DNA of 64,000 bases, taken from positions 161,152 to 225,151 of the forward strand of contig CACJZK010000001.1 of NCBI GenBank assembly GCA_902597875.1, read 5' to 3'. The translations under genes were made by a program, and so were the position numbers. Below are positions 1 through 10,542 of the stretch, in pieces (the stretch's first letter is position 1; each line of letters starts with the position of its first letter). The DNA comes from an uncultured Pelagibacteraceae bacterium. Lineage in GTDB: Bacteria; Pseudomonadota; Alphaproteobacteria; Pelagibacterales; Pelagibacteraceae. The notes beneath the pieces are model-generated. The model was not told the DNA's origin, did no database searches, and saw only the letters and a list, made by a program, of their open reading frames with translations.

Positions 1-471
1 TTTGACAAAGCAGCTGATGATAGACTTCCCGAAAAAAAATGGGTAAAAATAAAAAAAAAACCTGATATAGTAATATTTGAGGGTTGGTGTGTAGGAGCAA
101 AATATCAAAAAAAAAACTTGAGAAAACCCGTAAATATTTTGGAAAAACAAAAAGACAGTAAACTTTTATGGAGAAAAGAAGTGAATAAAGAATTAAAAAA
201 CAAATATAAAGAAATTTTTAAATTGATAGACAAACTTATATTTTTGAAAGTTCCAAATTTAAGATTTGTTTATAAATGGAGAACCCTTCAGGAAAAAAAG
301 CTTAGAATGTATTCAAAAGGAAAAAAAATCATGGGGAAAAAAGAAATTCATAGGTTTATAATGCACTATGAAAGGGTCACACGTGACATGATGAAAGATC
401 TTACAAAAACTGCAGATGTGCTAATAAATATTGATGAAAAGCACAGACTTAAAAATATGAGATTTAATTAG
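1..471 (+). CDS. D-glycerate 3-kinase-like P-loop kinase (5' truncated by window edge)
   Basis: The frame is open from base 1, so only the C-terminal ~156 residues are present; the first in-window start codon (TTG at 118) is internal. The fragment carries FDKAADDRLPE, the strand-loop EGWCVGA, and the later WRTLQEKKLR and HYERVTRDM segments, which I associate with the bacterial glycerate-kinase/uridine-kinase-like P-loop family. The Walker A region lies outside the window. Such enzymes phosphorylate D-glycerate in the cytoplasm, but substrate assignment rests on family resemblance only; another kinase of this superfamily is possible. The next gene starts 1 base after its stop, suggesting cotranscription. 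Confidence 0.65.
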   Translation, partial: FDKAADDRLPEKKWVKIKKKPDIVIFEGWCVGAKYQKKNLRKPVNILEKQKDSKLLWRKEVNKELKNKYKEIFKLIDKLIFLKVPNLRFVYKWRTLQEKKLRMYSKGKKIMGKKEIHRFIMHYERVTRDMMKDLTKTADVLINIDEKHRLKNMRFN

Positions 472-472
472 T

Positions 473-1768
473 ATGAAATTTTTTTTAGCATTTATATTCT
501 TATTTACCAGCCTTGTTAGTAACTGTTTAGCGAATGATGTTATTTTCTTTATAGAGTCTGCTTATATAAATAATCCTAAGTTGAAAGCTGAAAGAGAAAA
601 TTTAAATGCAATAAAAGAAAACGTAAATATTTCCAGAAGTGATTTTTTACCTAGCGTCACAGTTACAGGCACGATTGATAGCACAGAGTCAATGGAAAGA
701 ACAGATCAATCAGGTTCTGCTCTTCCCGATCTAAGTACTAACACTTCGACTAAATCTGTATCAGTAGAACAAAAACTATTTCAAGGATTTCAAGGCTATA
801 ATTCTTTGAAAAAATCTAAATTAGAAGTAGAGCAAGCAAATTATAAATTAAAAAATATTGAACAAGAAATTATTCTAAAATCAGTCATAGCCTATTATGA
901 TTATGTTTATAAGTATAAAAGTAGAGAATTTAATTATGCAAATTTAGATTTATTTGAAAGGCAAGTAGAATCAGACCGAGCTAGATTACAAAGAGGAGAA
1001 ATTAGTCTTACAGACTTGTCGCAGTCAGAGTCATCATTAGCTGGTGCGAATGCAAATTTTATTTCTGCTGGAAATGAACTTTTAACTGCAAAAACTAATT
1101 TTGAAAGAATTATTAGAACGACTGTTCCTGATAATCTTGATAACCAGACAGATTTTTTTATTGATTTACCAAATGATTTAAAACAGTGTTTAAGACTGTC
1201 TTTAGAAAATAACCCAAAATTGATGCTGGCTAAGCTAGATAAAAAAATAGCAGAGCGCGATATTAATATAGAGAGATCAAAACTTTCGCCATCCGCATCT
1301 ATTAATTATTCAAAATCAAAAAGTGACGATTTCAGCGTCACCGTTGATGATCTAGAAGAGGAAAGTGTAAAGGCTACTGTTACGTGGCCAATAATAAAAG
1401 GAGGGAAAAACTATTCATCATTAAAAAAAGCAAAGTTTAAAAAAAATAAAATTAGTTTAATTTTAGAAGATACAGTTAATGAAGTTAAAACCGAGACAGC
1501 AAATGCTTGGTCCCTTTATCAATCAGCAGAAAGTGTTTTAAGCTCAACTCAGGCTCAAGTTAAAGCTGCTGAAATTGCTAATGAAGGAATTACAATAGAA
1601 TACGATACTGGAAATACCAGAACAACTTTAGAGGTTATTCAATCAAGAAGCTTATTATTGAGTGCAAGAATTGCCAATGCAAAAGCTGAAAGAGACTTTA
1701 TTGTTTCTAAGTTTGAACTTTTGGCAGTCTTAGGCAATCTCAGCCTAGAAAATATAAAAAAATCTTAA
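473..1768 (+). CDS. tolC: TolC-family outer membrane channel protein
   Basis: A 431-residue protein with an N-terminal signal peptide (hydrophobic residues 3-18, cleavage probably near Ala20) followed by two repeated outer-membrane-efflux-protein halves rich in long amphipathic helices. Each half has the TolC pattern: an early NPKL motif (residues ~34-37 and ~247-250) and a later helix with A-x-A repeats. Length matches alphaproteobacterial TolC. It would form the trimeric outer-membrane exit duct for type I secretion or RND/ABC efflux. No inner-membrane or adaptor partner is adjacent; the neighbours are a kinase and recA, so its partners must be elsewhere. Confidence 0.85.
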   Translation: MKFFLAFIFLFTSLVSNCLANDVIFFIESAYINNPKLKAERENLNAIKENVNISRSDFLPSVTVTGTIDSTESMERTDQSGSALPDLSTNTSTKSVSVEQKLFQGFQGYNSLKKSKLEVEQANYKLKNIEQEIILKSVIAYYDYVYKYKSREFNYANLDLFERQVESDRARLQRGEISLTDLSQSESSLAGANANFISAGNELLTAKTNFERIIRTTVPDNLDNQTDFFIDLPNDLKQCLRLSLENNPKLMLAKLDKKIAERDINIERSKLSPSASINYSKSKSDDFSVTVDDLEEESVKATVTWPIIKGGKNYSSLKKAKFKKNKISLILEDTVNEVKTETANAWSLYQSAESVLSSTQAQVKAAEIANEGITIEYDTGNTRTTLEVIQSRSLLLSARIANAKAERDFIVSKFELLAVLGNLSLENIKKS

Positions 1769-1797
1769 ATTACCTTTATTTTAAGCCAATATTTAAA

Positions 1798-1829
1798 GTT
1801 CTTGAAAAAAAGAACAAAATGTGTACATT
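1798..1829 (+). promoter_or_regulatory. Putative recA promoter with overlapping palindrome and LexA-like half-sites
   Basis: A -35-like TTGAAA (1802-1807) and a -10-like TACATT (1824-1829) are 16 bases apart. A perfect inverted repeat GTTCTT-N6-AAGAAC (1798-1815) covers the -35, and GAAC-N7-GTAC (1812-1826) is one base from the alphaproteobacterial LexA motif (GTTC-N7-GTTC, read on the other strand). Position in front of recA is what one would expect of an SOS operator. Both elements are short and the sequence is A-rich, so this is tentative. Confidence 0.35.
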
Positions 1830-1866
1830 TATAGTATCGATTCGTTATAAAAAAAAAGGATATAAA

Positions 1867-2964
1867 ATGAATAAAAACAATTTAAAAGTAGTCAAGTCAG
1901 ACAATAAAAAAGAACAAGAATTAAAAGAAAAAAAGAAGTCACTAGAAGCTGCAATTAGTCAAATAGACCAAAATTTTGGAAAAGGTTCAGTAATGAGATT
2001 GGGCCAGCAACAAGCTTTAGATATTGAGTCAGTTTCAACAGGATCTCTAAGCCTGGACTTAGCTCTTGGAATAGGCGGCTTACCAAAAGGCAGAATTATT
2101 GAAATATATGGCCCTGAGTCATCTGGAAAAACGACATTAGCTCTTCAAGTTGTTGCAGAAGCACAAAAAGTAGGAGGGACGTGTGCATTTGTAGATGCAG
2201 AACATGCTATGGATCCTGTGTATGCTAAAAAATTAGGCGTAAAAACTGACGAGCTTTTAATTTCTCAACCAGATACAGGAGAACAAGCTTTAGAAATAGC
2301 TGATACATTAATTAAATCTGGATCTATATCAGTTTTAGTTGTTGACTCAGTTGCGGCATTAACCCCTAAAGCAGAATTAGAAGGAGAAATGGGTGATCAT
2401 CACGTTGGTTTACAATCGCGGTTAATGAGCCAAGCATTAAGGAAAATAACAGGCTCGGTAGCAAAATCAAATACAATGGTAGTTTTTATAAATCAAATAA
2501 GAATGAAAATAGGTGTTATGTTTGGAAACCCCGAGACAACATCTGGTGGTAACGCTCTAAAATTTTACTCTTCGGTGAGAATGGACATTAGAAGAATAGG
2601 CGCAATAAAAGACAAAGACCAAATAATCGGAAATTCTACAAGAGTTAAGGTTATTAAAAATAAAGTAGCGCCACCATTTAAAGTAGTAGAATTTGATCTA
2701 ATGTATGGAAAAGGTATTAGTAAAACAGGAGAACTAATAGATTTAGGCGCAAAAGCAGAAGTCGTTGAAAAATCTGGCGCCTGGTATTCTTATAAAGGAG
2801 AAAAAATAGGACAAGGTAGAGAAAATGCAAAAATCTATTTAGAAAAAAATCCTAAAGTAGCCGATGAAATAGAAAAAACAATTAGAGATAAAGCTGGATT
2901 AATTTCAAAAAAAATAGAAGGTAATCCATCTCCAAAAGAAAAAATTAGCGATAAAGAAGAATAA
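1867..2964 (+). CDS. recA: Recombinase RecA
   Basis: RecA binds single-stranded DNA, drives homologous strand exchange and, in SOS-competent bacteria, stimulates LexA self-cleavage. The core shows Walker [10 protein letters not shown], Walker [11 protein letters not shown], the L1/L2 DNA-binding loops and the MSQALRK and [14 protein letters not shown] segments. The chosen start at 1867 has an AAAGGA Shine-Dalgarno sequence and gives 365 residues; an in-frame ATG at 1819 would add 16 residues unlike RecA and would sit on the promoter. The N-terminus and C-terminus are Lys/Glu-rich. A strong hairpin terminator follows, so the gene is probably monocistronic. Confidence 0.98.
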   Translation: MNKNNLKVVKSDNKKEQELKEKKKSLEAAISQIDQNFGKGSVMRLGQQQALDIESVSTGSLSLDLALGIGGLPKGRIIEIYGPESSGKTTLALQVVAEAQKVGGTCAFVDAEHAMDPVYAKKLGVKTDELLISQPDTGEQALEIADTLIKSGSISVLVVDSVAALTPKAELEGEMGDHHVGLQSRLMSQALRKITGSVAKSNTMVVFINQIRMKIGVMFGNPETTSGGNALKFYSSVRMDIRRIGAIKDKDQIIGNSTRVKVIKNKVAPPFKVVEFDLMYGKGISKTGELIDLGAKAEVVEKSGAWYSYKGEKIGQGRENAKIYLEKNPKVADEIEKTIRDKAGLISKKIEGNPSPKEKISDKEE

Positions 2965-2986
2965 AACTTCTGACATCTTGTGTCTA

Positions 2987-3015
2987 AAACGAAAGGTCTT
3001 TAAGACCTTTCGTTT
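2987..3015 (+). terminator. Rho-independent-type terminator after recA
   Basis: A perfect inverted repeat: arm AACGAAAGGTC-type at 2987-2998, loop TTTAA at 2999-3003, and complementary arm at 3004-3015 ending in CGTTT. The 12-bp stem lies 22 bases after the recA stop. The T tract is short and partly inside the stem, so termination strength is uncertain. Confidence 0.75.
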
Positions 3016-3054
3016 CCCATAAATATAAATTACCTTATATAGATTTATTCAACT

Positions 3055-3082
3055 TTGAGTGATAATTTTTACAATCTAGAAT
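3055..3082 (+). promoter_or_regulatory. Putative promoter for the aldehyde dehydrogenase gene
   Basis: TTGAGT (3055-3060) and TAGAAT (3077-3082) are separated by 16 bases, downstream of the recA terminator. A second TTGAGT (3082-3087) with TACAAA (3106-3111, 18-base spacer) could be a tandem promoter. Both are matches by eye in an A+T-rich 138-base leader that holds nothing else recognisable. Confidence 0.35.
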
Positions 3083-3153
3083 TGAGTTTATAAAAAATAT
3101 TTCTGTACAAAGTTTTTTTAAGAGGATTTAATAGGAAATAACATGGAGGATAA

Positions 3154-4707
3154 ATGAGCACACAACAATCAAGTAGCTCGAAAATGTCATCTTCTCTAGA
3201 TACCTCTCACTTAAAGGTTAAATTTCCATTTAAAGCCAAGTATGGAAACTACATTAATGGAAAATTTGTAGAACCTAAATCAGGAAAGTATTTTGATAAT
3301 ACTACTCCGATTACAAATGAAGTTATCTGCAAGGTGCCACGATCGAATGAAAAAGATATTGATTTTGCTTTAGATGCAGCACATGCAGCTTTTCCAACTT
3401 GGGGAAAGACTTCAATTACTGAGAGATCCAATATTCTCAATAAAATTGCTGATAAAATAGAGCAAAACCTTAATCTATTAGCAACAGCAGAGTGTTTAGA
3501 TAACGGTAAGCCTATCAGGGAATGTATGGCAGCCGATCTACCATTGGTGATAGACCATTGGAGATACTTTGCAGGAGTTATAAGAGCGGAAGAGGGTTCT
3601 GTAGCAGAAATAAGTAACAGCGAATATTCTTATCATATACCTGAACCACTTGGAGTAGTTGGACAAATTATACCTTGGAACTTTCCACTGCTTATGGCTA
3701 CATGGAAATTGGCACCAGCACTAGCTGCAGGAAACTGCGTAGTGTTAAAGCCAGCGGAGCAAACACCAGCTTCTATTATGATATTAATGGAAATTATTGG
3801 TGATTTGTTACCCAAAGGAGTTGTTAACGTAGTAAGTGGTTATGGTCTTGAAGCAGGTAAACCTTTAGCTTCTTCTAAAAGAATTAAGAAGATAGCTTTT
3901 ACAGGTGAAACTACTACTGGACGTTTAATCATGCAATATGCATCTCAAAACTTAATTCCTATAACATTAGAATTAGGAGGAAAATCTCCTAACATTTTCT
4001 TTGAAGATGTTATGGATAAAGATGATGACTTTTTTGACAAATGTCTAGAAGGTTTTGCTATGTTTACTCTTAACCAGGGTGAAGTATGTACTTGTCCAAG
4101 CAGAGTACTAGTTCAAGAGTCTATTTATGACAAATTCATGAAAAAGGCTATAGCTAGAACAAAAGCTGTCAAACAAGACAATCCTTTAAAAATGGAAACT
4201 ATGATAGGAGCTCAAGCTTCTTTAGAACAAATGGAAAAAATTAAATCTTATCTAGATTTAGGTAAGAAAGAAGGTGCCAAAGTTCTAACTGGAGGAAGTG
4301 TTGCTAAACTAAATAGCGGTTTGGAAAAAGGAAACTATATCCAACCAACTATTTTTGAAGGAAATAACAAAATGCGAATATTCCAAGAGGAAATCTTTGG
4401 ACCGGTAGTTTCGGTTACTAAGTTTAAAGATGAAGCTGAAGCATTAGAAATTGCTAATGATACTCTTTATGGTTTAGGTGCAGGTGTTTGGACTAGAAAT
4501 GGTAATCTTGCCTACAGAATGGGAAGAGAGATACAAGCAGGTAGAGTTTGGACAAACTGTTATCATGCTTATCCTGCTCATGCTGCTTTTGGCGGATATA
4601 AGCAATCTGGTATCGGAAGAGAAACTCACAAAATGATGTTAAATCATTACAGACAAGTTAAAAATTTACACGTGTCTTATAGTGAGAAAAAATTGGGCTT
4701 CTTTTAA
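3154..4707 (+). CDS. NAD-dependent aldehyde dehydrogenase (AldB/ExaC-like)
   Basis: A 517-residue class 3-fold aldehyde dehydrogenase that would oxidise an aliphatic aldehyde, probably acetaldehyde, to the acid. Visible family features are [14 protein letters not shown] in the cofactor site, the catalytic Glu in [11 protein letters not shown], the nucleophile Cys in [11 protein letters not shown], and the [10 protein letters not shown] stretch. The double-Cys loop and the Tyr/His-rich [19 protein letters not shown] end resemble the AldB/ExaC acetaldehyde dehydrogenases. The start has the best ribosome-binding site in the window, GGAGGA at 3145-3150. The DUF779 gene that follows is a frequent partner of this subfamily. 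Confidence 0.9.
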   Translation: MSTQQSSSSKMSSSLDTSHLKVKFPFKAKYGNYINGKFVEPKSGKYFDNTTPITNEVICKVPRSNEKDIDFALDAAHAAFPTWGKTSITERSNILNKIADKIEQNLNLLATAECLDNGKPIRECMAADLPLVIDHWRYFAGVIRAEEGSVAEISNSEYSYHIPEPLGVVGQIIPWNFPLLMATWKLAPALAAGNCVVLKPAEQTPASIMILMEIIGDLLPKGVVNVVSGYGLEAGKPLASSKRIKKIAFTGETTTGRLIMQYASQNLIPITLELGGKSPNIFFEDVMDKDDDFFDKCLEGFAMFTLNQGEVCTCPSRVLVQESIYDKFMKKAIARTKAVKQDNPLKMETMIGAQASLEQMEKIKSYLDLGKKEGAKVLTGGSVAKLNSGLEKGNYIQPTIFEGNNKMRIFQEEIFGPVVSVTKFKDEAEALEIANDTLYGLGAGVWTRNGNLAYRMGREIQAGRVWTNCYHAYPAHAAFGGYKQSGIGRETHKMMLNHYRQVKNLHVSYSEKKLGFF

Positions 4708-4722
4708 CCAATAATATATAAT

Positions 4723-4747
4723 GGCCCATGATTCTAAATCATGGGCC
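4723..4747 (+). other. GC-rich intercistronic hairpin between aldehyde dehydrogenase and DUF779
   Basis: A perfect 11-bp stem GGCCCATGATT / AATCATGGGCC (4723-4733 and 4737-4747) with a 3-base CTA loop sits 15 bases after the stop. No T tract follows, so it looks more like an mRNA stability or partial-termination element than a full terminator. It contains an in-frame ATG (4741) that would be buried in the stem. Confidence 0.7.
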
Positions 4748-4758
4748 GAAATATTAAA

Positions 4759-5115
4759 ATGAAAGTATCAGCCACATTATCAGCAAAGAAATTGCTTAGT
4801 GAACTAAAAAAAGTTCATGGAGACGATCTTTTATTTCATCAATCTGGAGGTTGTTGTGATGGCAGTGCTCCAATGTGTTTTCCTGCAAATGAGTACATGG
4901 TTGGAAATAGCGATGTAAAATTAGGGGAAATAGATGGAACTCCATTTTACATTAATGAAGAACAATATGAAAAATGGAAACACACAGATCTTACTATAGA
5001 TGCCGTAAAAGGCATTGGTGGGATGTTTTCATTAGATAATGGTACTGGACAGAGATTTCTTACAAAGTCAGAAATCTGCGTTGTTGTTGATAACGGCAAG
5101 AAAAAAACTAACTAA
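4759..5115 (+). CDS. DUF779 family protein
   Basis: A 118-residue cytoplasmic protein of the DUF779 family, recognised from the central SGGCCDGSAPMCF motif, the GTPFYI segment and the SLD(N)GTGQRFLT stretch. The family has no firmly established activity and is commonly encoded directly after AldB/ExaC-type aldehyde dehydrogenases, as here. The three conserved Cys suggest metal binding or redox chemistry, which is inference. I place the start at 4759 (MKVSATLSAKK) because the upstream ATG at 4741 lies inside the hairpin; neither start has a clear Shine-Dalgarno. Confidence 0.8.
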   Translation: MKVSATLSAKKLLSELKKVHGDDLLFHQSGGCCDGSAPMCFPANEYMVGNSDVKLGEIDGTPFYINEEQYEKWKHTDLTIDAVKGIGGMFSLDNGTGQRFLTKSEICVVVDNGKKKTN

Positions 5116-5158
5116 TCTCTTTATAGACAACTTCATAAATATCTGTATTTAATATTAT

Positions 5159-7834
5159 ATGAGCCAATTTTTATTGACTGATATAAGAAAAAAATTTCTT
5201 AATTATTTTAAGAAAAATAGTCATGAAATAGTAGACTCAAGCAATTTGGTTCCAAACAATGATCCTACCTTAATGTTTACAAATTCAGGAATGGTTCAGT
5301 TTAAAAACGTTTTTACAGGTTTAGAAAAAAGACCATATAAAAGGGCTACTACATCTCAAAAGTGTGTAAGAGCAGGAGGAAAGCATAACGATTTAGAAAA
5401 TGTGGGCTATACTCCGAGACATCATACATTTTTTGAAATGTTGGGCAATTTTTCTTTTGGTGATTATTTTAAAGAGCAAGCTATAGATCATGCTTGGAAA
5501 TTATTAACCAAAGATTTTGGACTACCAAAAGAAAAACTTTCTGTAACTGTTTTTCATGAAGATGAAGATTCTTTTAAACTTTGGAAAAAAATTGCTGGTT
5601 TAAGTGAAGAAAAGATAGTTAAAATTTCAACATCAGATAACTTTTGGTCTATGGGAGATACTGGTCCATGTGGACCTTGTTCAGAAATATTTTATGATCA
5701 TGGAGACAAACTTAAAGGGGGGCCTCCAGGTAGCACCGATCAAGATGGAGATAGATTTATAGAAATATGGAACCTAGTTTTTATGCAGTACGAACAAGTT
5801 TCAAAAGAAAAAAGAATAAATTTACCCAAACCTTCAGTAGATACTGGGATGGGTCTTGAAAGAATGACCGCAGTTCTTCAGGGAACTCATGACAATTATA
5901 ATATTGATCACTTTAAGAAAATTATTAATGCTTCATCTGATATAATTAAAGTACCAATAAATAAAAATACCATAGCTAGCCATAGAGTAATTTCAGATCA
6001 TTTAAGAGCTAGCAGTTTTTTAATAGCAGAAGGAATATTACCTTCAAACGAAGGGAGAGGATATGTTCTGAGAAGAATAATGAGAAGAGGCATGAGGCAT
6101 GCACATTCACTAGGAAGCAAGTCTCCCATTTTTTATAAACTTTTTGAAGTTTTACTTAATGAAATGCAGAGTAGTTATCCAGAATTAAAAATAGGTAGAG
6201 ATCTTATAATTGAAACTTTAAAAAATGAAGAAGAAAAATTCTCCTCTCTACTTGAAAGAGGTATAAAAATTTTAGATGAAAATTTAAATAAAGTTCAAAA
6301 CAATACACTACCTGGTTCAGTAGCTTTTAAATTGTACGATACTTATGGTTTTCCAATAGACTTAACAGCTGACATTCTAAGAACTAAAAACATCAAAGTT
6401 GATCATATTACATTTGAAAAAGAAATGGAAAAAAGCAAAGCTTTAGCTAGAGCTAATTGGAAAGGTTCTGGAGACAAGTCAGTCGAGGAAAAATGGTTTA
6501 AAATTAGAGATGAATTAAAACCAACAGAATTTTTGGGATATGAATTTGATAAAGCAGAAGGGGTTATTCTAAAAATTTCTAAAGACAATAAGTTTGTTGA
6601 TAAAGCAAACGATGGAGACCAGATAGAAATTATCACAAACCAAACTCCTTTTTATGGAGAGTCAGGCGGTCAAGTTGGGGATCAAGGAGTAATGTTTAAC
6701 TCTGATTGTAAAATAAATATAACTGATACTCAAAAAAAAATGGGAGATCTTTTTGTTCATACAGGTGAAATTAAAAAAGGTTCGATAAAGATTGGTCAAA
6801 GCGTTAATTTAGAAATAGATGTAGAAAAAAGAAATAATTCTAAAGCCAATCATTCTGCAACTCATTTACTGCACGAGTCTTTAAGAAGGACTTTAGGCAA
6901 ACATGTAACTCAAAAAGGATCATTAGTGTCTCCAGAAAGACTAAGGTTTGATTTTAGTCATAATAAACCTATAGAAAAAGAAGAGATGAATAAAATAAAT
7001 AAAGTTGTAAATGAAATAGTAGAAGGTTCGACTGAAGTACAAACAAGAATAATGACACCTAATGAAGCTATAAAATTGGGGGCTTTAGCTCTTTTTGGAG
7101 AAAAATATGGAGAAGAAGTAAGAGTAGTTTTCATGGGAAAAGAGGCTAATGGTTTCTTTTCAACCGAGTTATGTGGAGGAACACATGTTAAAAATACGAA
7201 AGAAGTCGGAAAATTTAGAGTTGTTAGCCAGTCGTCAATTGCATCTGGTGTAAGAAGAGTAGAGGCTTTAAGAGACAAACAGCTTATGGAGTTTGAAAAA
7301 TCTCAAGAAAAAGACAAAACATTAAAAGAAAAAACAACCAAAGAACAGTTAGAAAAAATTAAAAAAGAACTATTAAATTATAAAGTTAAGCCAGATTTAA
7401 ATGAAAATAAAGATTTAGTAGAAAATTTGAAAAATTTAAATAAACAATTTGAAAAAATAAAAATTCAAAGCGTTATTAAGGATAAAAATAAAAATAAAAT
7501 TAAAGACAAAAAAATCAGTGATTTTATAATTAGAGAACAAGTTCTAAGCGATTTTCCGCCTAAAGAATTAAGAAGTGTAATTGATCAAGGAAAAAAAGAT
7601 ATTAAAAAAGGTATAATAATAAGTATTTCTACTTTTGAGGAAAAAGTTGGAGTTGCTGTTGGAGTTACAAACGATCTTATTTCAAAATATAATGCAGTTG
7701 AATTTGTAAAAATTGCTTCTGAAATACTTGGTGGAAAAGGCGGGGGCGGCAGAAAAGACTTTGCTCAAGCGGGAGGAACCAATACAAATAAAATTGAGGA
7801 AGCTTTTAAAGCGATAACTGATAAAATTAGTTAA
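5159..7834 (+). CDS. alaS: Alanyl-tRNA synthetase
   Basis: An 891-residue class II synthetase that charges tRNA-Ala and edits mischarged Ser/Gly. In order: catalytic core with [19 protein letters not shown] (residues ~88-105) and [14 protein letters not shown], motif 3 GMGLERM, the tRNA-recognition domain, an editing domain with the zinc ligands H565-x3-H569 and C672-x3-H676 (CGGTH), a Lys-rich coiled coil, and the C-Ala domain ending with the Gly-rich [16 protein letters not shown]. Length agrees with the family. Its last 8 bases overlap the convergent icd gene, leaving no room for a terminator between them. Confidence 0.97.
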   Translation: MSQFLLTDIRKKFLNYFKKNSHEIVDSSNLVPNNDPTLMFTNSGMVQFKNVFTGLEKRPYKRATTSQKCVRAGGKHNDLENVGYTPRHHTFFEMLGNFSFGDYFKEQAIDHAWKLLTKDFGLPKEKLSVTVFHEDEDSFKLWKKIAGLSEEKIVKISTSDNFWSMGDTGPCGPCSEIFYDHGDKLKGGPPGSTDQDGDRFIEIWNLVFMQYEQVSKEKRINLPKPSVDTGMGLERMTAVLQGTHDNYNIDHFKKIINASSDIIKVPINKNTIASHRVISDHLRASSFLIAEGILPSNEGRGYVLRRIMRRGMRHAHSLGSKSPIFYKLFEVLLNEMQSSYPELKIGRDLIIETLKNEEEKFSSLLERGIKILDENLNKVQNNTLPGSVAFKLYDTYGFPIDLTADILRTKNIKVDHITFEKEMEKSKALARANWKGSGDKSVEEKWFKIRDELKPTEFLGYEFDKAEGVILKISKDNKFVDKANDGDQIEIITNQTPFYGESGGQVGDQGVMFNSDCKINITDTQKKMGDLFVHTGEIKKGSIKIGQSVNLEIDVEKRNNSKANHSATHLLHESLRRTLGKHVTQKGSLVSPERLRFDFSHNKPIEKEEMNKINKVVNEIVEGSTEVQTRIMTPNEAIKLGALALFGEKYGEEVRVVFMGKEANGFFSTELCGGTHVKNTKEVGKFRVVSQSSIASGVRRVEALRDKQLMEFEKSQEKDKTLKEKTTKEQLEKIKKELLNYKVKPDLNENKDLVENLKNLNKQFEKIKIQSVIKDKNKNKIKDKKISDFIIREQVLSDFPPKELRSVIDQGKKDIKKGIIISISTFEEKVGVAVGVTNDLISKYNAVEFVKIASEILGGKGGGGRKDFAQAGGTNTNKIEEAFKAITDKIS

Positions 7835-9041
7835 GTTTTTTTTTAAGATTTGAGTCTATTGCTTCTAAAAATTGATTAGTTGTTAAAAATTTTTGATCTT
7901 TACCGATTAATATCGCCAAATCTTTAGTCATAGAACCGCTTTCAACAGTTTCTATACAAACTTTTTCAAGAGATTGAGAAAATTTGATTAATTCTTGGTT
8001 GCCATCAAGGTTCCCTCTATGAGACAATCCTCTTGTCCAAGCAAAAATAGAAGCTATAGGGTTTGTAGATGTTTCCTTTCCTGCCTGGTGCTGTCTATAA
8101 TGTCTCGTTACAGTCCCATGAGCAGCCTCTGCTTCAGCTACTTTACCATCAGGTGTTCTAAGAACACTAGTCATTAAACCCAGCGAGCCATATCCTTGCG
8201 CAACAGTATCAGACTGAACATCTCCATCATAATTTTTACAAGCCCAAATATACTTTCCACTCCATTTCATTGCGCAAGCAACCATGTCATCGATCAATCT
8301 ATGTTCGTAAAATATATCTGCTTTCTCAAATTTATTTTTAAACTCATTTTGGTAAATTTCTTCAAAAATGTCCTTAAATCTTCCATCATAAGCTTTTAAA
8401 ATTGTATTTTTTGATGAAAAGTAAACTGGCCATTTTCTAACCAGACCATAATTCATGCACGCTCTAGCGAAATCTTTAATAGAATTATCTAAATTATACA
8501 TAGATAGAGCAATACCAGGGCCATCAAAATTAAAAACTTCATGTTCTATTTTATCTTTTCCATTTTCCGACTCCCATTTAACTGTCATTTTTCCTTTTCC
8601 TGGAACCTTAAAATCAGTAGCCTTATATTGATCTCCAAATGCGTGTCTTCCAACTATTACACTATCAGTCCAATGAGGAACTAATCTTGGGACATTTTTA
8701 CAAATTATTGGCTCTCTAAAAATTGTTCCTCCAACAATATTTCTTATCGTTCCATTAGGAGATCTCCACATTTTCTTTAATTTGAATTCTTTGACTCGTG
8801 CCTCATCTGGAGTGATAGTTGCACATTTAACTCCAGCTCCATATTTTTGAATTGCTTTAGCACAATCTATTGTTACCTGATCATTAGTTTTATCTCTATT
8901 TTCAATACTCAGATCGTAGTATTTTAGATTGATATCTAAATAAGGTTTAATGAGTTTGTTTTTGATAAATGACCAAATAATCCTAGTCATTTCATCGCCA
9001 TCAAGCTCAACTACTGGGTTTTTAACTATAATTTTTGCCAT
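7827..9041 (-). CDS. icd: Isocitrate dehydrogenase, NADP-dependent (eukaryote-like homodimeric type)
   Basis: Oxidative decarboxylation of isocitrate to 2-oxoglutarate in the TCA cycle. The 404-residue protein starts [20 protein letters not shown] and shows the substrate Ser/Arg loop [21 protein letters not shown], the Tyr/Asp catalytic region and the NADP-site segment [20 protein letters not shown]; this is the subfamily shared with mitochondrial IDH rather than the E. coli type. An upstream in-frame ATG at 9095 was not used because it adds 18 non-homologous hydrophobic residues. Divergent from psd with 64 bases between them. Confidence 0.96.
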   Translation of the reverse strand: MAKIIVKNPVVELDGDEMTRIIWSFIKNKLIKPYLDINLKYYDLSIENRDKTNDQVTIDCAKAIQKYGAGVKCATITPDEARVKEFKLKKMWRSPNGTIRNIVGGTIFREPIICKNVPRLVPHWTDSVIVGRHAFGDQYKATDFKVPGKGKMTVKWESENGKDKIEHEVFNFDGPGIALSMYNLDNSIKDFARACMNYGLVRKWPVYFSSKNTILKAYDGRFKDIFEEIYQNEFKNKFEKADIFYEHRLIDDMVACAMKWSGKYIWACKNYDGDVQSDTVAQGYGSLGLMTSVLRTPDGKVAEAEAAHGTVTRHYRQHQAGKETSTNPIASIFAWTRGLSHRGNLDGNQELIKFSQSLEKVCIETVESGSMTKDLAILIGKDQKFLTTNQFLEAIDSNLKKKLN

Positions 9042-9105
9042 AAATATAGATTGATTAAGCAGGATTTTTATACATATTAGGAAAAAAATTAGCAAACTTA
9101 AAATT

Positions 9106-9756
9106 ATGTTTAATACAATTTTTCCAAATATTCACAAAGAAGGCTATAAATTTTTAGCTATTTCTATAATTGCAACATTTTTAGTTTTGCTTTTTTCAAA
9201 GTTTCTTGGCTCAATTTTCATTTTACTTACTATCTGGGTTTATTATTTTTTTAGGGATCCTGAAAGAGTGTCAATAAATGATGATAAGTTCTTAGTAAGC
9301 CCAGCTGATGGTATTATTTCAGGAATAACAGAAGTTGAAGGCCCAGCAGAATTAAACCTCGAAAACAAAAAATTTACAAGGGTAAGTATATTTATGAATG
9401 TGTTTGATTGTCATGTAAATAGAATGCCATCATCAGGAACAGTTGAAGAAATTTTTTACAAACCTGGAAAATTTTTAAATGCATCTCTAGATAAAGCTAG
9501 TGAGGAAAATGAAAGAAATTATTATAAGTTAAAAACTGAAAAAAATGATGACGAAATTATCATAGTTCAAATAGCCGGTCTAATAGCTAGACGAATAGTT
9601 TGTGAAGTAAATAAAGATCAGCAATTAAACCAAGGTGACAGAATAGGAATGATAAGGTTTGGAAGTAGAGTCGATCTTTATTTTAACAATAGAAAAATTT
9701 TAGCTAAAGTAGGACAAAAGACTACAGCAGGTGAAAGTTTAATAGCAGAAAGTTAA
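9106..9756 (+). CDS. psd: Phosphatidylserine decarboxylase proenzyme
   Basis: Converts phosphatidylserine to phosphatidylethanolamine at the inner membrane. The 216-residue short form has one or two N-terminal membrane segments (residues ~15-48), the VSPADG motif (65-70), the [13 protein letters not shown] motif, and the self-cleavage site G186-S187 in [10 protein letters not shown], where Ser becomes the pyruvoyl cofactor. The next gene, pssA, begins at the base after the psd stop, so the two consecutive steps of PE synthesis are coupled. Confidence 0.95.
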   Translation: MFNTIFPNIHKEGYKFLAISIIATFLVLLFSKFLGSIFILLTIWVYYFFRDPERVSINDDKFLVSPADGIISGITEVEGPAELNLENKKFTRVSIFMNVFDCHVNRMPSSGTVEEIFYKPGKFLNASLDKASEENERNYYKLKTEKNDDEIIIVQIAGLIARRIVCEVNKDQQLNQGDRIGMIRFGSRVDLYFNNRKILAKVGQKTTAGESLIAES

Positions 9757-10542
9757 ATGCAAACAAAAAGAACCTTTAAAATAGTTTCATCAAAAAAAAC
9801 TCGTTACATATTACCTAATATACTTACCTTAGTGGGGGTTTGTTTAGGAATAAGTTCAATAAAATTTTCTTTAGATCAAAATTATTCATTAGCTATAACA
9901 TTACTTTTAATTGCAGCAGTATTAGATGGACTAGATGGTAGAGTCGCTAGACTAATTGATGGTACATCAGAGTTTGGCAAAGAATTAGACTCCCTTACTG
10001 ATTTTGTTAGCTTTGGAATTGCTCCTGCATTTATTTTATATTTCTGGGAATTAAATAATTACGGAAGAATAGGTTGGGCGATTACTTTATTATTTTCAGT
10101 GTGTTGCGTTTTAAGATTAGCAAGATTTAACTTGACGAAAACAAATCACGATCAAAAATGGAAAATAAACTTTTTTGAGGGAGTGCCTTCCCCGGCTGGA
10201 GCTATATTAGTACTGTTACCTTTGATTTACGATTTATCTAATTTTAAAATTAATTATGATGTTAAAATTTTGACTCCTTACTTAGCAGTATTTATATCAT
10301 TCTTATTAATCAGCAAAATTCCAACCTTTTCTTTTAAAAAAATCGCTGTTCCGAGAAAACTAACAATTTTTTTATTTTTAGGAATAGGTATAACCTCAAT
10401 ATCTCTAATATTTTTTACTTTTGAAACTTTATTAATTGGCGGATTAATTTATCTATTACTAATCCCTATTGGAATTTTCTTTTATAGAAAAAGTAATTTT
10501 AACAAAACATCATTAGAGGACGAGCATGAAGATATTTTATAA
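9757..10542 (+). CDS. pssA: CDP-diacylglycerol-serine O-phosphatidyltransferase
   Basis: Makes phosphatidylserine from CDP-diacylglycerol and serine, feeding psd. The 261-residue integral membrane protein carries the CDP-alcohol phosphatidyltransferase signature DGLDGRVAR...GTSEFGKELDSLTD around residues 57-82, followed by several hydrophobic helices, ending in a charged tail. The start codon directly abuts the psd stop; the stop overlaps the next start as TAATG. Confidence 0.95.
   Translation: MQTKRTFKIVSSKKTRYILPNILTLVGVCLGISSIKFSLDQNYSLAITLLLIAAVLDGLDGRVARLIDGTSEFGKELDSLTDFVSFGIAPAFILYFWELNNYGRIGWAITLLFSVCCVLRLARFNLTKTNHDQKWKINFFEGVPSPAGAILVLLPLIYDLSNFKINYDVKILTPYLAVFISFLLISKIPTFSFKKIAVPRKLTIFLFLGIGITSISLIFFTFETLLIGGLIYLLLIPIGIFFYRKSNFNKTSLEDEHEDIL

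Noticed and set aside
1819..1866. N-terminal extension of RecA from an upstream ATG
   Set aside because: Adds residues unlike RecA, overlaps the promoter, and lacks a ribosome-binding site, whereas 1867 has AAAGGA.
6958..7278. Minus-strand ORF inside alaS
   Set aside because: It is a shadow frame with no recognisable domain and no start context; the same holds for other frames antisense to clear genes.
9042..9095. N-terminal extension of Icd
   Set aside because: Eighteen hydrophobic residues not seen in the family; the MAKI start is standard.
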